64,000 bases of DNA from Bedellia somnulentella (lineage: Eukaryota > Arthropoda > Insecta > Lepidoptera > Bedelliidae): contig OY755171.1 of the NCBI GenBank assembly GCA_963576735.1, forward strand, positions 15,810,001 through 15,874,000. Direction: 5' to 3'. This document shows, piece by piece, positions 41,384 through 53,039 of the stretch. A model generated the notes under the pieces. The model was not told where the DNA came from. It worked only from the letters and a program-made list of their open reading frames with translations, and did not search any database. Within the stretch, counting starts at the first letter, position 1. Every line of letters begins with the position of its first letter. The translations under genes and the position numbers were made by a program.

Positions 41384-44235
41384 TTATTTGTCAGTAAAAT
41401 ACTCATTCAACGTATAGTAACACTTATCGACCAAAAAATTTATAAGTTGCGTTTTGAATGACTTTTGGGCATTTTTTATACTGTCTGGTAGCGCATTATA
41501 TACTTTGACCGCCATCGAGAACGGACCGTTGTCAACCATCTTTAATTTAGTCTGAACTATGGCGAGCCTGGTTTGAGGTCTTAAGTTTGCTGGCCTTGAG
41601 TAAATGGGAAAGCTATTAATATTATTTATTACATACATACATATTTCTAGGATATAAAGTGATGCGAGAGTGAGTATACGATATTTCTTGAAATAGGTTC
41701 TACAACTGGTTGTACTATCTATATTGGCCAAAATGCGTATACACTTCTTTTGGAGTATAAAAACTTTCCCAACATCAGTGCTGCTCCCCCAGAGCATTAC
41801 CCCATAGCGCAGCCAGGAATGCGCGTACGCGTAGTAAGCTGCAGAAGCGGTCTTTAGGTCGGTGGCTTTTTTAATTCAAAGAGAGCGTATGTAAAACTAC
41901 TTAATTTACTTGTTATCTTATTTATGTGAAATTTCCAGTTAAAATTGCTATCGACTGTTATTCCTAGAAGGTTATAATTATCTACCAATTCAATAGGAAT
42001 ATTTTTATATTTTAATTGTATGTCAAGTGGTGTTTTTTGATATGGTCGAAATTGCATTAACTTGGTTTTTGTAAAATTAATTCTTAAATTGTGATCCTCT
42101 AACCTGTTTGAAATTATATTTAAATTTGAATTGAGGCTTTCATTTAAATTTTGGGGATCATCACATGATATGATCAATGAAATGTCACCCGCAAAAAGGT
42201 TGCATGGTACGTCTATAATACTAGGTAAATCATTAATATAAATAAGGAATAGTATGCAGCCGAGTACACTGCCTTGTGGAATAGATTTTTGTAATATGGA
42301 TTTTTCTGATCTTACTCAATTTATATGTCCTAATGTGAAGTCATGGTGTAGTACCTCCACATACTGTGCGCGATTGTTGAGGTAAGATGTAAACCAGTCA
42401 TAAGCTTTGCCCCGAATACCTATGTCGTACAGTTTTTTTTAGTAATATTTTATATAACACTCTATCATAAGCTTTGCTCATATCTAATAGTAAACCAATA
42501 GCATGTTTTTTATTGTTTATAATTTTTAATGCTTCGTTTACATACTTGAAAACTGCTAATCCCGTTGATCGCCCTTTCCGAAAACCATTTTGAGCGTCAT
42601 GGAAAAGTTTGAATCTCTCACAAAAGTTGTAAACGCGATTGTACATAGCTGTTTCAAATATTTTCGAAAAAGTTGAAAGTAGAGCAACGGGCCGGTAATT
42701 GTCGCAGTTTTTATCACTGCCTGATTTGTGAAAAGGTTTGACAATGGAGATCTTTAGAAGGTCAGGTACTATGCCCTCATTAAATGATTGGTTTATTAGA
42801 TAAGAGAGTGGTGATATTAGTTCTTGAGTACATTCTTTCACTAAAGATGGAGGTATCTCATCAAAACCGTAACTATGTTTATTTTTCATTTTCTGGATAA
42901 TAGTATATACCTCTGCTGTATCTGTGGTATGACAGAATAATGAATTAATGGTGGGACCTAAAACCGGCCGGCCGGAAGGAGTGTCACACCCTAGCTGTGG
43001 CGCTCCAACTGTGGTAAAATATTCATTAAAATAATTCGCTATTTGTATAGGGTTTTCGGTTAACGAGTCATTGATTATAAGTTTAAGATTTTTTTTGTTA
43101 TTTTGCTTGTTTTTGTTTGTTTGCTCCCGCACTACTTGCCACATAGTTTTGGTAATATTAGATGATCTTTTTAGTCTGGTTTTATATTGATTTTTCTTTG
43201 AGTATTCTACCGTTTTTTTTAATGTTTTTTCGTATTGTTTACAGAACTTATCTATAATAGTATTTTTTGCTTGCGATTTTAGTATTCTTAATAAACGTTT
43301 ATTTTTACAGGATATTTTTATGCCTTTAGTTATCCATGTTTTACTTTTCCTATTCTTCAACTTTATGAATTTAGTTTTTATATTTGAGTTAAGTATTGAG
43401 GTAATCTGGTTATGGAATAAGGTAAAATTTAAATCGACGTCGTTGTTTATTGGCAATAGCTCTATTCAATTAACTCTCGATAATTCTTGCCTAAAATTAT
43501 TTATATTTTTTTGACTAAATATTCTTATATTCGTGTACCAGACAATATTTTGTTTACATTCTATAATAGGAAGTTTAACAATTACTCCTTTATGGTCTGA
43601 GAATCCGAAATCTTTTATCAGACATTTAGTATCATGTGACGAGTTCTTAAAATTGATGAATACTAGATCTAAGGCACTTGCTGTGTTTTTTGTTATTCTG
43701 GTTGGTTCATTTACAATTTGAATAAAGTTATAACATTTCATAAGGTTAAGAAGAGTTATTGTAGATGTGTTTAACTGTAAGATATCAATGTTGAAGTCTC
43801 CCCCAAAAATTATATGTTTTTGTTTATATTTAATATTTAAAAATTTAAGAAGCTTGGAAAGTGAATCATAAAAAAGTTCTGGCTCTCTTCTTCTATCCGG
43901 CCAGTATAAAGTTACTATTATTATATTTAATTTAGTTAATTCAATAGCACAAATTTCAATTATGTATTCTACAGAAAAAGATAATATATCGTTAATTTCT
44001 TCATATTCCAGATCAGCGTCATCCCTTAGGAAGATACATACCCCTCCTCCCTCACGATTGGAGCGGCAGTAGTCCGCTGCTAAGTGATATCCTTCCAAAC
44101 TTAACATGTTGCGCTTAGTGGTCGTGATCCATGTTTCGGAGAGGCAAATTATGTCTATTCTGCTATTGTTATCTTTCGTGTCCATAGCTTCTGCCAATAT
44201 ATGTCGTTTATTGCCTAAACTTTGTATATTTTGAT
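41384..44235 (-). pseudogene. LINE-P ORF2: endonuclease and reverse transcriptase, broken
   Basis: The endonuclease part has YQNIQSLGNKR, LSETWI, GGGVCIFLRDD, FGGDFNIDILQL, ALDLVFIN and SDHKGVIV. The RT part has YRPVALLSTFSKIFE, NGFRKGRSTG, LLDMSKAYDRV and IPQGSVLGCILFLIYIND. Lesions in order: TGA at 43466-43468, a frameshift in an A8 run near 42429-42436, TGA near 42314, the active site changed from FADD to FAGD (42184-42195), and a frameshift in an A6 run near 41866-41871. The catalytic change means it would be inactive even if the frames were open. The frame runs across the ORF1 stop in the +1 frame with no early ATG. Confidence 0.9.
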
Positions 44236-44249
44236 ATAGTATGTTTCTG

Positions 44250-45587
44250 TTAGAGACGAAAATTTCTTATGGTCGTTTCTGTCGTTGTATTCATGCTTGA
44301 GTTTGATTCTCTTTGTTGTTCCTTTGTTTGTTTTTCGGCAGAGTTCAATGATGTTAAGGAGTTATTCATCAATAGATTGTTTCTCGTATGTAGTTTATTT
44401 TCTTTATTTAGTTTATTTTCTTCGGTATCGTGTGTGAGGTTTATTTCTCTCCCATTGATATAGAGTTGATTGTTGTATATGTTTGCTGTGTGCCCATCTT
44501 GGCGCGCTTTTATTAATATAGCTATCATCTCCCTTCGTTCCTCAAGCTGCTTTTCATTTAAACATTCGTTGATTGCAATACCTGTGCCCCTTAATTTATG
44601 ACTCCTTGATATAATTTGCTTTTTAAGTTTTTTGCTCATCAGCTCTACGATTATAGGTCTATTCCTGCCTCTTCTCCCTATCCTTTTAATTTCTTCTATG
44701 TAACCTGTAATGTCTATTTCTAATAAATTTTGAATAACGTATGATATACGATCTTCTAGTTCATTTTCGTGTTCCCAAGGATGTTCTTCAAACCCGTAAA
44801 GAACAATAGATTTTTCATTTGAACTATTTATATGACTCATTCGCGTGTTCTTTGTGGGTACTATCAAGGATTCATCATTTTTTAGTATGACACTTATCTC
44901 TTCAATATTTTTTTGTAGCTCCTGGATTTTTGACTGTATTTTAGATGTTTCTTCCTCAAAAGTTTGCACAGTTTGAGATAGGGTTTCTTGTATATCTTTT
45001 TGTTTATTTTGATTTGTAATGCCTTTTTTTAGCTCATTTTTAAGTTCTAGTACAGAAGACTTTATTTCATCTTTAATGGCTTTTTTGATTTCCGATATAA
45101 TGTCATCCTTTAATTTTAATATAGAGTTATCAAATAGTTTCATTAAATTTTCCATTGCAAAGTGTGAAGGGATTTCCGGCGAGCTTTCATCGAGATTAGG
45201 ATCTATTGTATCGCCAAACACATCATCAGGATTAGAATGTAAACTTTCGTCTATTGAGTTTCTACGTTTTGTCCTTATAGTTATATTATCAACGCTGTTA
45301 TTCTGGGCATTTATACTATCCTTCTTTGGCGATTCTTGGTTTAAATTAAGTAATGGATGGATCGGTGTGTTACTGTTATTTGTTTTTGGCCTCTGAGAGA
45401 AACATTTTGGACAGTGCCATTTATTTTTATGGTCTTTGCTCATTGTATTATAAAATCTTTGAGTTGAAACATTTGCACATTCAAAATCGTATTTTTCTTT
45501 ACATAAGCAGCATAATAAATATTGGCTATCTTGTATAATTTGTAGGCAACCACCACATTTACCATGGTTAAGCGCCATCTTTTGCAT
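44250..45587 (-). CDS. LINE-P ORF1: PHD-like finger, coiled coil, L1-ORF1p-like domain
   Basis: An intact 445-codon frame. The N-terminus has a PHD-like zinc finger: C11-x2-C14, C26/C27-x-C29, C37 and H58-C59-x2-C62. A Ser/Asn-rich linker and a long Lys/Glu coiled coil (about 145-240) follow. Then comes an RNA-binding-type region resembling the RRM and C-terminal parts of L1 ORF1p (SIVLYGFEEHPW, RIGRRGRNRPIIVEL, LRGTGIAINECL, ARQDGHTANIYNNQLYINGR). Such proteins coat element RNA and act as chaperones in the ribonucleoprotein. It is still open although ORF2 is decayed. Confidence 0.85.
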   Translation of the reverse strand: MQKMALNHGKCGGCLQIIQDSQYLLCCLCKEKYDFECANVSTQRFYNTMSKDHKNKWHCPKCFSQRPKTNNSNTPIHPLLNLNQESPKKDSINAQNNSVDNITIRTKRRNSIDESLHSNPDDVFGDTIDPNLDESSPEIPSHFAMENLMKLFDNSILKLKDDIISEIKKAIKDEIKSSVLELKNELKKGITNQNKQKDIQETLSQTVQTFEEETSKIQSKIQELQKNIEEISVILKNDESLIVPTKNTRMSHINSSNEKSIVLYGFEEHPWEHENELEDRISYVIQNLLEIDITGYIEEIKRIGRRGRNRPIIVELMSKKLKKQIISRSHKLRGTGIAINECLNEKQLEERREMIAILIKARQDGHTANIYNNQLYINGREINLTHDTEENKLNKENKLHTRNNLLMNNSLTSLNSAEKQTKEQQRESNSSMNTTTETTIRNFRL

Positions 45588-45888
45588 TTTAATTTAACTC
45601 GCAGTTATTGATTTACTTCAGGCAGTTCTACTTTTGTTTTAGTTCGACAAGTTTTTGATAGATGTCGCCTCTAAATACGTTTATTAAGTTTATAAGAAAT
45701 ATTATATTATATTTGAAAAATATATTATCCAAGTTGTTTTAATAGACAACTTTTAGGTCGCACATTCACAATTTACACTGCTTATTTTTTTCTTTTTAGA
45801 GCGTTTAAATAAAAGCTTTTTCTTAAAAAGTTTTTTTACTTATTTTTTTTTATTTTTTAGTTATTCAAGTTATTATAACGCTCAAAAT

Positions 45889-46254
45889 GCCCTCTCATTT
45901 GATACCCATATTGTAGAAGTAGAGTAAAGGTAACTATTCCGCCATCCTGCATGGTCCGCCATATTGGATTCAGAATGACGTCATATTCTTTTTCTAGTCA
46001 CTCTTAACAAGCCCTTTCATTTGATACCCATATTGTAGAAGTAGACTAAAGGTAACTATTCCGCCATCCTGCATGGTCCGCCATATTGGATTCAAAATAA
46101 CGTCATATTCTTTTTCTAGTCACTCTTAACAAGCCCTTTCATTTGATACCCATATTGTATAAGTGGATTAAATATAACTGTTCTGACATCTTGTATGATG
46201 CGCCATATTGAATTTAGAATGACGTCACATATTTTATCATATATTGTCATCCAA
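45889..46254. repeat. 122-bp tandem repeats, three units
   Basis: The starts GCCCTYTCATTTGATACCCA at 45889, 46011 and 46133 give an exact 122-base period. Units 1 and 2 are almost identical; unit 3 has diverged. Units 1 and 3 each contain the CRE-like TGACGTCA (45976-45983, 46220-46227). They lie upstream of LINE-P ORF1, beyond the inverted repeat. Confidence 0.9.
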
Positions 46255-46998
46255 AAAAAATGCGTCCACAAAATTTCAGCACAAACTGTTGAATATATCT
46301 ACTTCAAAATTGAGTTCAAAGAACACACAAATATACATACATTGCAAGTTAAATAAAAACTTTTAATAATTAAAATAAAAAATATAGACGTCGAAAGGAT
46401 ATTTCTTCTTTTGAACATCATTTATAAAAAAATAAATAGCAATTAACAGTTGTAATAGTTTTGTTTTCGGAATTCATTCCATCTCAGCGTATGGAACCAA
46501 TGCAACCCGTAACCAAAAGAAATAATAAAAAAATGTGTTCAAAAGGATACCAAGAATTAAGTAAGTTCTATTGAAAGCACAAAACAAAAAGGCGTTTTTG
46601 GTGCATAAATTTCAAAATCAATTTAAAACCAAGTTAATTTGATAGGATTAGACAGTATTTTTTTGGGAGGTGCAAATTAATGAAGTCAAACAACTTCAGC
46701 CTTGCCAGGGATCATTCACACAAAGCTGATAGTGATAGGTCCCGAGTCCCATCCCTCAACAAACACTGAGTAAGTCCCAATGGCCTTTGTCATTTTATAC
46801 AACAGCTACGGGAAGAAATGGGCTAGTGCTATCCTTAGACACTTATTAGCTTCATTATATAAAATATTTTAAGCTATGCAGTGTCATAATAAACCTAAAT
46901 CTGTCTCCGATAAATGGTCTATCGAATACTGAAAGATTATGTCAAATTAATTAAAGAAAATATTTTATTTGTTGTATATGAAGAATCGAATCAATAAA
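46255..46998. other. no gene; a very diverged SINE-A piece
   Basis: 46730-46858 weakly matches the minus-strand SINE-A head (GGGAAGAAATGGGCTAGTGC, TATC). Otherwise AT-rich and unmatched. Confidence 0.35.
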
Positions 46999-47531
46999 AA
47001 AACCGACTTCATAGAAAAACAACCGAAAATAAACAATCTAGTACTAAAAAGTACGAAATAAGTTTTTTAATTGAATATGAGTACTGTGATTGATACCTTA
47101 GCAATTTCTTTATTCCACACGCGTCAGTTCAACCTACCTAAATATTACAATTCTCTTAAATTAATTTGTGAGCCGGTGCCAGCCTCGATGATAATTGATA
47201 ATAAGAAGTGTGTATTTCGCACTTCATATACATGTAAAATGTAGGGTACCTTGTAGTTGTAGGGTAAATTGATTTTTGTACGATATAATATTTTTTAGAT
47301 TGTAATAATCAGAGATATATAGCAGGGTGAATTTACTTTTGTTTGTCTGGCACCGACTCAAAAATTAATTTAAGAGAATTGTAATATTTAGGTAGGTTGA
47401 ACTGACGCGTGTGGAATAAAGAAATTGCTAAGGTATCAATCACAGTACTCATATTCAATTAAAAAACTTATTTCGTACTTTTTAGTACTAGATTGTTTAT
47501 TTTCGATTGTTTTTCTATGAAGTCGGTTTTC
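46999..47531. mobile_element. foldback element with about 183-bp inverted arms
   Basis: The left arm 46999-47181 and right arm 47348-47531 are complementary at nearly every position. The ends are AAACCGACTTC/GAAGTCGGTTT, and about 166 bases lie between the arms. There is no coding capacity. Similar ends occur at 30618-30885 and 48438-48447. Confidence 0.85.
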
Positions 47532-47757
47532 TTTTTGTTAAAAATTATTTTATTTTACAAGTTTTAGAGATGGGTAGACCTGGCAAAGATGCCTCTCGGA
47601 TGAGGAAGCGACAATTACTGTATTATTCTTCGTATTTCCGGTATTTCTATTATAGTACGATATTAAATAGGCTCAACCATATGTAACCTTACATTGTTCT
47701 TAAAATCCTTCGAAAGGCGATGGTCTTCAATTATACATCTCAAGAAAGACTCAAACG

Positions 47758-47924
47758 CTCACGCCGAATATCCCTGAAGGGGTTAGCAGAGGTAGTAATA
47801 CTTCTGAATATCACGTGACATTGTCACCTGTTGTTCAGAGTACCCACGATTTATTAGGCAGTGTTCTCACGTTATACAGGGCAGGCCTATCGGCGTTTTG
47901 AACAAATACACTGTCACATAATTG
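47758..47924 (-). mobile_element. SINE-B 3' half
   Basis: Reverse complement of the SINE-B end, with the hairpin CCCTGAAGGGG and CAGGCCTATCGGCGTTTTG. Confidence 0.8.
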
Positions 47925-47934
47925 TGAGTTTCGA

Positions 47935-48447
47935 CAGTCCCCTCGATTTCCTGGGATGCCATCATCAGATCCTGGTCACATGGTACTTTCTCGGTAACAA
48001 TAACATAATAAAAGAAATGTTTAGTGAACCTGTACTTCTCTTCATAAAAGCTACGAAGAGGAGTATAAATCTATATAGAATGTGGAAAGAACTGTTTCCT
48101 AATACCTAGTGATTGAGGATCCACACCTTCTATCATCAGCTCAGCAGCATAACAATATGATTTTCAGAAGCAAATGCCAATATAAGTTCAGAAAATATGT
48201 AAAACGCGGTACATTTGCCTATAAAATTTGAGGGTTCCCCTCGATTTCTCCAGGATCCCATCATCAGACCCTGATATCCTCATCATGGTACCAATCCGGG
48301 AGTAACTTCTTTCGAATAAAAAAATAATAATCAAAATCGGTTCATAAATGGCGAAGTAATCGGCGAACAAACATAAAAAAACATAAAAAAAAAATAAAAT
48401 AATATACCGGTCGAATTGAGAACCCTCCTTTTTTTGAAGTCGGTTAA
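47935..48447. repeat. interspersed repeat ending GAAGTCGGTTAAAAA
   Basis: The motif CCCCTCGATTTCnnnGGATnCCATCATCAGA occurs twice (47939 and 48237). The right end is GAACCCTCCTTTTTTTGAAG followed by TCGGTTAAAAA. I recognise it as a common lepidopteran repeat end, but not its class. Confidence 0.5.
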
Positions 48448-49219
48448 AAAATGGTCTTCGTTTGGTATTTGGTAATGGTTTTCAATTGGTAGGATTACGT
48501 TTGAAATGCAGACAATTCTACCTTTCCAAATCTTACCTTACGATCTTGAAACCTTTATTATCTTTTCACTTATTTATTTCCTGTATAAAGGTATCCATCT
48601 GAATTTTCCACGAAGAAGCCCTAAAACAGGAAATCCTATTACTCCTATAAAATGTCAATATAAAAAGAGAAGATAAGTAACAAAGTGGATATAAACTCCT
48701 AACAGAATTATGTCAGTAAAAAAACCTATCTGCTATCCAGTCAGTGAAGTTTAAGCCCAAAAGTGTCTCATAAATTTAATTTAATACCTAATCCTGTGGG
48801 GGAGGAGAGCGACGGCGCTTATATCGTAATAACACTAAAACCACCCTGAACTGGTTTTAACCAGATTTATAAAGTTTTTATCCCGACTGTTTGTCGGTTA
48901 TTAAAAGTCTCTTCATATATTTTGACACGTGCTTTAATTCATTTTAAATTAAATTGGCTTGGCAATTTCGCTTTGAATATACTCTGACGGTGGCAGTAAA
49001 ACGTTATTACGAGAATTTTAAATAACTATTTGGTAGCGTATACTTGGTTAGATTCATATTACAATACTATTGGAAATGTTTAGTTAGATTTGAAATAAGT
49101 ATGAAAAATAGCTGTAAAGATTATTTATGTTACACGAAAGTATGGTACCTCATTAAAAGGTTTTGTAACTAATTACTTCCTCTCCCCTTTTTGATAACAT
49201 TTTTGAAACGTATAGAAAC
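48448..49219. other. AT-rich DNA, nothing recognised
   Basis: No frame or repeat match. Confidence 0.35.
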
Positions 49220-49434
49220 ATACATACATACATACAGCTAAGGAATTAGAAGTTCCTCAGCCAATTTTGGAAAGTTGAGTAAGGAAAAGCTGGCAAAATA
49301 AAGGTTGTTGGTGATGGGTCTCCAACCGCATCGCCCAAAAATCCCTTAAAAGCCCCAATACCGTTAGTCGCTTCTTACGTACACCCACCGGCAGAAATGG
49401 GGTAGTGTTATTCTAAGCCGACACTATACAGCAA
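49220..49434 (-). mobile_element. SINE-A, lacking the hairpin
   Basis: The minus-strand copy jumps from the ACATACATACATACA tail straight to GCTAAGGAATTAGAAG. The hairpin and GTGAG end have been deleted. Confidence 0.8.
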
Positions 49435-50005
49435 TACAGAAACGTTTATAAATAATGCTATTTTAATCTAGAAGTGATTCCGGAACAGATCAGAATAAAG
49501 GAATCACAACCGATTTTCTAAAACATCGAACGGGAAAATATAGTAATCCTGATCATTCTCATCCGAAACACGTGGAGCGAAAAAGCAATTACACGGTAAA
49601 ATAAAGGCATTAGTTAGCAAGTGAAACGGCTAAAAGAATTAGCTAAAGTCGAAGCACGAAGCAAGAACGCAGCGGAAAAATACAATTTGTCCGATTAGTA
49701 TCACGTTTTAGACGTATTGTGCTACTTGTAGCGCTCGTGGGTGAGTTAGCGCTGATACTGCTATGTTGGACTAGAATCGTACACATGGATAACCTAGATT
49801 CATTTTTCTTTGACAGAGACCTTATTCTTGTATACATTTGGCATATAACGATGTATATGTGGAGTGTAACAAAAGGAGGACAAGCTAAAAGGGAGTTTGG
49901 GCAATTAATCTCTATCAATTTTATCTGATCAACTTTAATACCACTATCAACTTTGTTAGAGCATCTCAGTTCTTCTGATGAAAACTCAACTGATTTGTAT
50001 ACCGA
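49435..50005. other. no gene seen
   Basis: Short frames on both strands have no recognisable motif. GC is moderately raised around 49640-49770. Confidence 0.3.
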
Positions 50006-50091
50006 GCGCTGTGAAGTGTCGGTTTCGAATAGCATTATTCCTTTTCTTCCCGTGGATGTCATAAGAGGCGACTAAGGGTATTGGCTTTTTA
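50006..50091 (+). mobile_element. SINE-A 5' fragment interrupted by SINE-B
   Basis: GCTGTGAAGTGTCGG to ATTGGCTTTTTA. The last bases form the SINE-B target duplication. Confidence 0.65.
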
Positions 50092-50468
50092 CATAACATA
50101 ACATAAACGTTCACGCCGAATATCCCCGAAGGGGTTGGCAGAGGTACTAATACTTCTGAACATCAAGTGACTTTGTCACCTGGTGTTCAGAGTACCCACG
50201 TTTTGCATGGACAGTGTACTCACGTTATAGGGGGCAGGCCTATCGCCGTTTTGTACGAATACACTGTCACATGACTAAGTACAACTCAGCCATGTGGATT
50301 TCCTCACAAAGTTTTCCCTCACCGTTAACAACCATGATAAATTAACCACACATATGTCTTTAGAAAAGACAAATTGGTGTAGGCCCGACCCAGGATTTGA
50401 ACACTAGTCGTTTGCACGATAACTGTTCTACCCACTGGGCTATCACGGTTGCTATAATTGGCTTTTTA
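50080..50468 (-). mobile_element. SINE-B, full length, 12-bp target duplication
   Basis: ATTGGCTTTTTA at 50080-50091 and 50457-50468 brackets a complete minus-strand SINE-B. The copy has its TTATG tail, the CCCCGAAGGGG hairpin and the tRNA-like head with A- and B-box-like motifs at 50390-50450. Confidence 0.9.
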
Positions 50469-53039
50469 GAGATTCTATAATTAATAAAACATTGATTAAA
50501 AATATAGGCATGGGTGAATTAAATCTTAAAGCATTTTTTTATATGTTTTAAGTTTGATTCCCTAAAGGACTTTTCAATCTTAACACATAATAACGTCCAA
50601 ACCAATATAAATGGGAGCACCCATTTACTCCCATATACAATATTCTATTTAGCTTTGTTATGATGCATGTGGTATTTCTATACTTTTATAATGAGACTGT
50701 TGCATTTAATTTTTTAACTTAATTTTTTCAGGGTGCATACAGGTGAAAAGGCTGCAGGTTGACAAATTTTATGCTTTTTATGAAAAACATAACTAAAAAA
50801 AGAATAATTTAGTTTTACGATTTCTTTATTTATAGCTTTCACGCGTCACGACCTTAGTTAAAAAGATAATAACCTCACTATCACAGACTTAATCGAAATC
50901 CTTTCAAAACATCACAGCGAAGTAATTAATTAATATCATCCATTCATCTTTCACCTCGAAACAATTGACAAGCTAGACTAAAACTCAAACGCAAATATAC
51001 CGAACATTTTGCATATTACGTCGGAGCCCGTCTGAGCACATTACAATTCAGCGCGTTCCGTATTATAAGACGATTTAACACAAATGAATGACACGACACG
51101 AAACAAGGAGCGAGATAACAAAGTAACATGATCCCTTTGTATGAATTTGTGACAAAGATAACGCGTGGCAAATGTCATGAGGGCTTTCTGTCACGCTGAG
51201 GTTTCTACTCGGCTTGGCTCAGGGGTTATGATTGTATAATAATTACTTTGAAATTATCAAACAGTATTTTACACTGTATCTTTGTTAGCTTAGATTATCG
51301 CAGATATTATATACTTACAGCTAGATCCACCAAATTGAAGCAGAAAAAATAAGTTAAAACTTACTAATACCGGATGATAAATAACATCTAAAATTGTAAG
51401 GAAAGTAAATTGTGCTACCAGACTACAAATTGAAATTACTTCTAAGACTAACAAATAATAATTTAAACCCCGAACCCAGAAACTATTATCCGCTAGACCA
51501 AAGACGTTGTAAAGTAAGTCTATTGGTTCTTTATTGCTATAAACGATACGAACTTACTTGCTCTTAACGCCGCATACTGACAAAATTCATATAAACTGGA
51601 AGCTTCAAAAACTTTACTTCTTTTCATTAAACATCCCTTGGCCATATACTTATATTCTATTTTGCACACTAATGTCACCCAACTTCTCCTTAAATTATAA
51701 TATCATAATATAATTTCGCTTTATATTCACAGGAAAACATTATTAAAACTTCGACTTAGAAACAAGTTCATGTTACCGCCCACATCTGATATTAAATACA
51801 GGATACTTTATTCTACTCTTAAATATTGTTCTCTTTTCATTCGGATTTGTGTTCTGAAATTAAATCAGAATTTTTATTTCAGACTATGTTCATATGTGTT
51901 AGCACAAACAATATTATAAAAAAAACACTTTTAAAGGTGTGGAGTTGCCGACTCTGTAAGAGGATGAATTCCGGTGGACTACAAGCAAAATCTAAAGTTA
52001 TAATATAATGTATAAATATATATAAATAAAGCCGTTACACTATTTAAAAGACATGAGTCGATAAACTGATTTGGCTGAAAATTGGTGAGCAGCTAGGTCA
52101 AAACCAGGAAACAGGCATAGGCTACTTTTCATAATATTATGAAGAAAAAGAATTTGTATGATTTTTTGTTTGTCGGTGATGAATTGGCTACGCAAAAGAT
52201 AAAAATTTCTTTAATCAATGAAAAGCTTAAATTTTAAGAAGTGACGTAAGCAATATATTATTGCGCTAAATATCATTGAGGTTAGCAGATCACTAACATT
52301 TATATAAATAAACTACTTTATTCTTGTTATATTAAAAGAATCCATCTTGTTTCAGTTCAAAGCTCAAAACGTATGAATGTATTTCGGTGCGAGTAGATAT
52401 AGAAGAGACCGCAGAACAATATTGGCACAAGTTTTTTGTTATTTTGTTCGCAGATGCGCGCCCCAATACAGTTTTGATTAAATGGTCTGGAATATTCTAA
52501 CATTGAGCCGAATTGATGGCTTTTCGGTGTTTTCTTTGTTGTGTTAGTGGAAATATTGTATCAATTCCTATCGTTGAGCTGCTAAATATGATGTATTTGC
52601 TTTTGAATTATGAGTTCATAGCATTTTTTTATTGTATGTATTCTAGGCTTCATTTATATGTAAAGAAAACAAGTATATCATTAAGTTAATTAATTGATAT
52701 TCAGTGACAGTTTATTCCTCTTCTTTATTACCTTTCAGTTCCAAATATGGTTCTGCCTCATTGTTGATATAAAAGCACTATGTACGCCTTCTGGGGTAGT
52801 CGACCGTTTAGTTAGACTGAATACACCTAAGGTTGAATACATGTATCAGAAAGAGAAAGAAAGAAAGACGTTTTCCTAGGATAGTGAATGGCAGACAAGA
52901 AAAATTAGCAATGTCAGAGATTGGCCCCATTCTGGCCTTGAAACTGTAACATGTAAAAAATATAAATTAGAAATATTTATTTAATAAGACAACTTTCAAA
53001 CAGCAAATATATGCCCTTCTATGCCAGCCCGTGTGAAAA
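50469..53039. other. longest stretch without recognised repeats
   Basis: 2.6 kb of AT-rich DNA without a convincing frame. At 52729-52739 an acceptor-like TACCTTTCAG precedes a 47-codon open stretch (52740-52879), too weak to call an exon. This is the best candidate for old unique DNA in the window. Confidence 0.35.

Larger units (their letters stand above)
41111..45782 (-). mobile_element. LINE-P, full-length but dead non-LTR retrotransposon
   Basis: The minus-strand order is 5' leader (45588-45782), ORF1 with a PHD-like finger, ORF2 (EN, RT), a 3' region, and a tail of GAATT units at 41118-41135. Coding capacity spans both ORFs, so it was full length, but ORF2 has at least five lesions. 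The clade is probably Jockey/CR1-like. The L1-ORF1p-like domain in ORF1 sets it apart from LINE-E. Confidence 0.85.
40845..45858. repeat. 65-75 bp inverted repeats flanking LINE-P
   Basis: 40845-40911 and 45783-45858 are complementary over about 65 bases (AAGTAAAAAAACTTTT, AAGAAAAAGCTTTTATTTAA and ACGCTCTAAAAAG). They lie just outside the LINE and the small MITE next to its tail. Confidence 0.75.

Noticed and set aside
45889..46254. A CRISPR array or satellite.
   Set aside because: Three contiguous 122-base units without unique spacers. It is short and adjacent to a LINE.
47861..48109. An 82-codon plus-strand frame.
   Set aside because: It runs across the SINE-B end and the neighbouring interspersed repeat, so it is not a gene.
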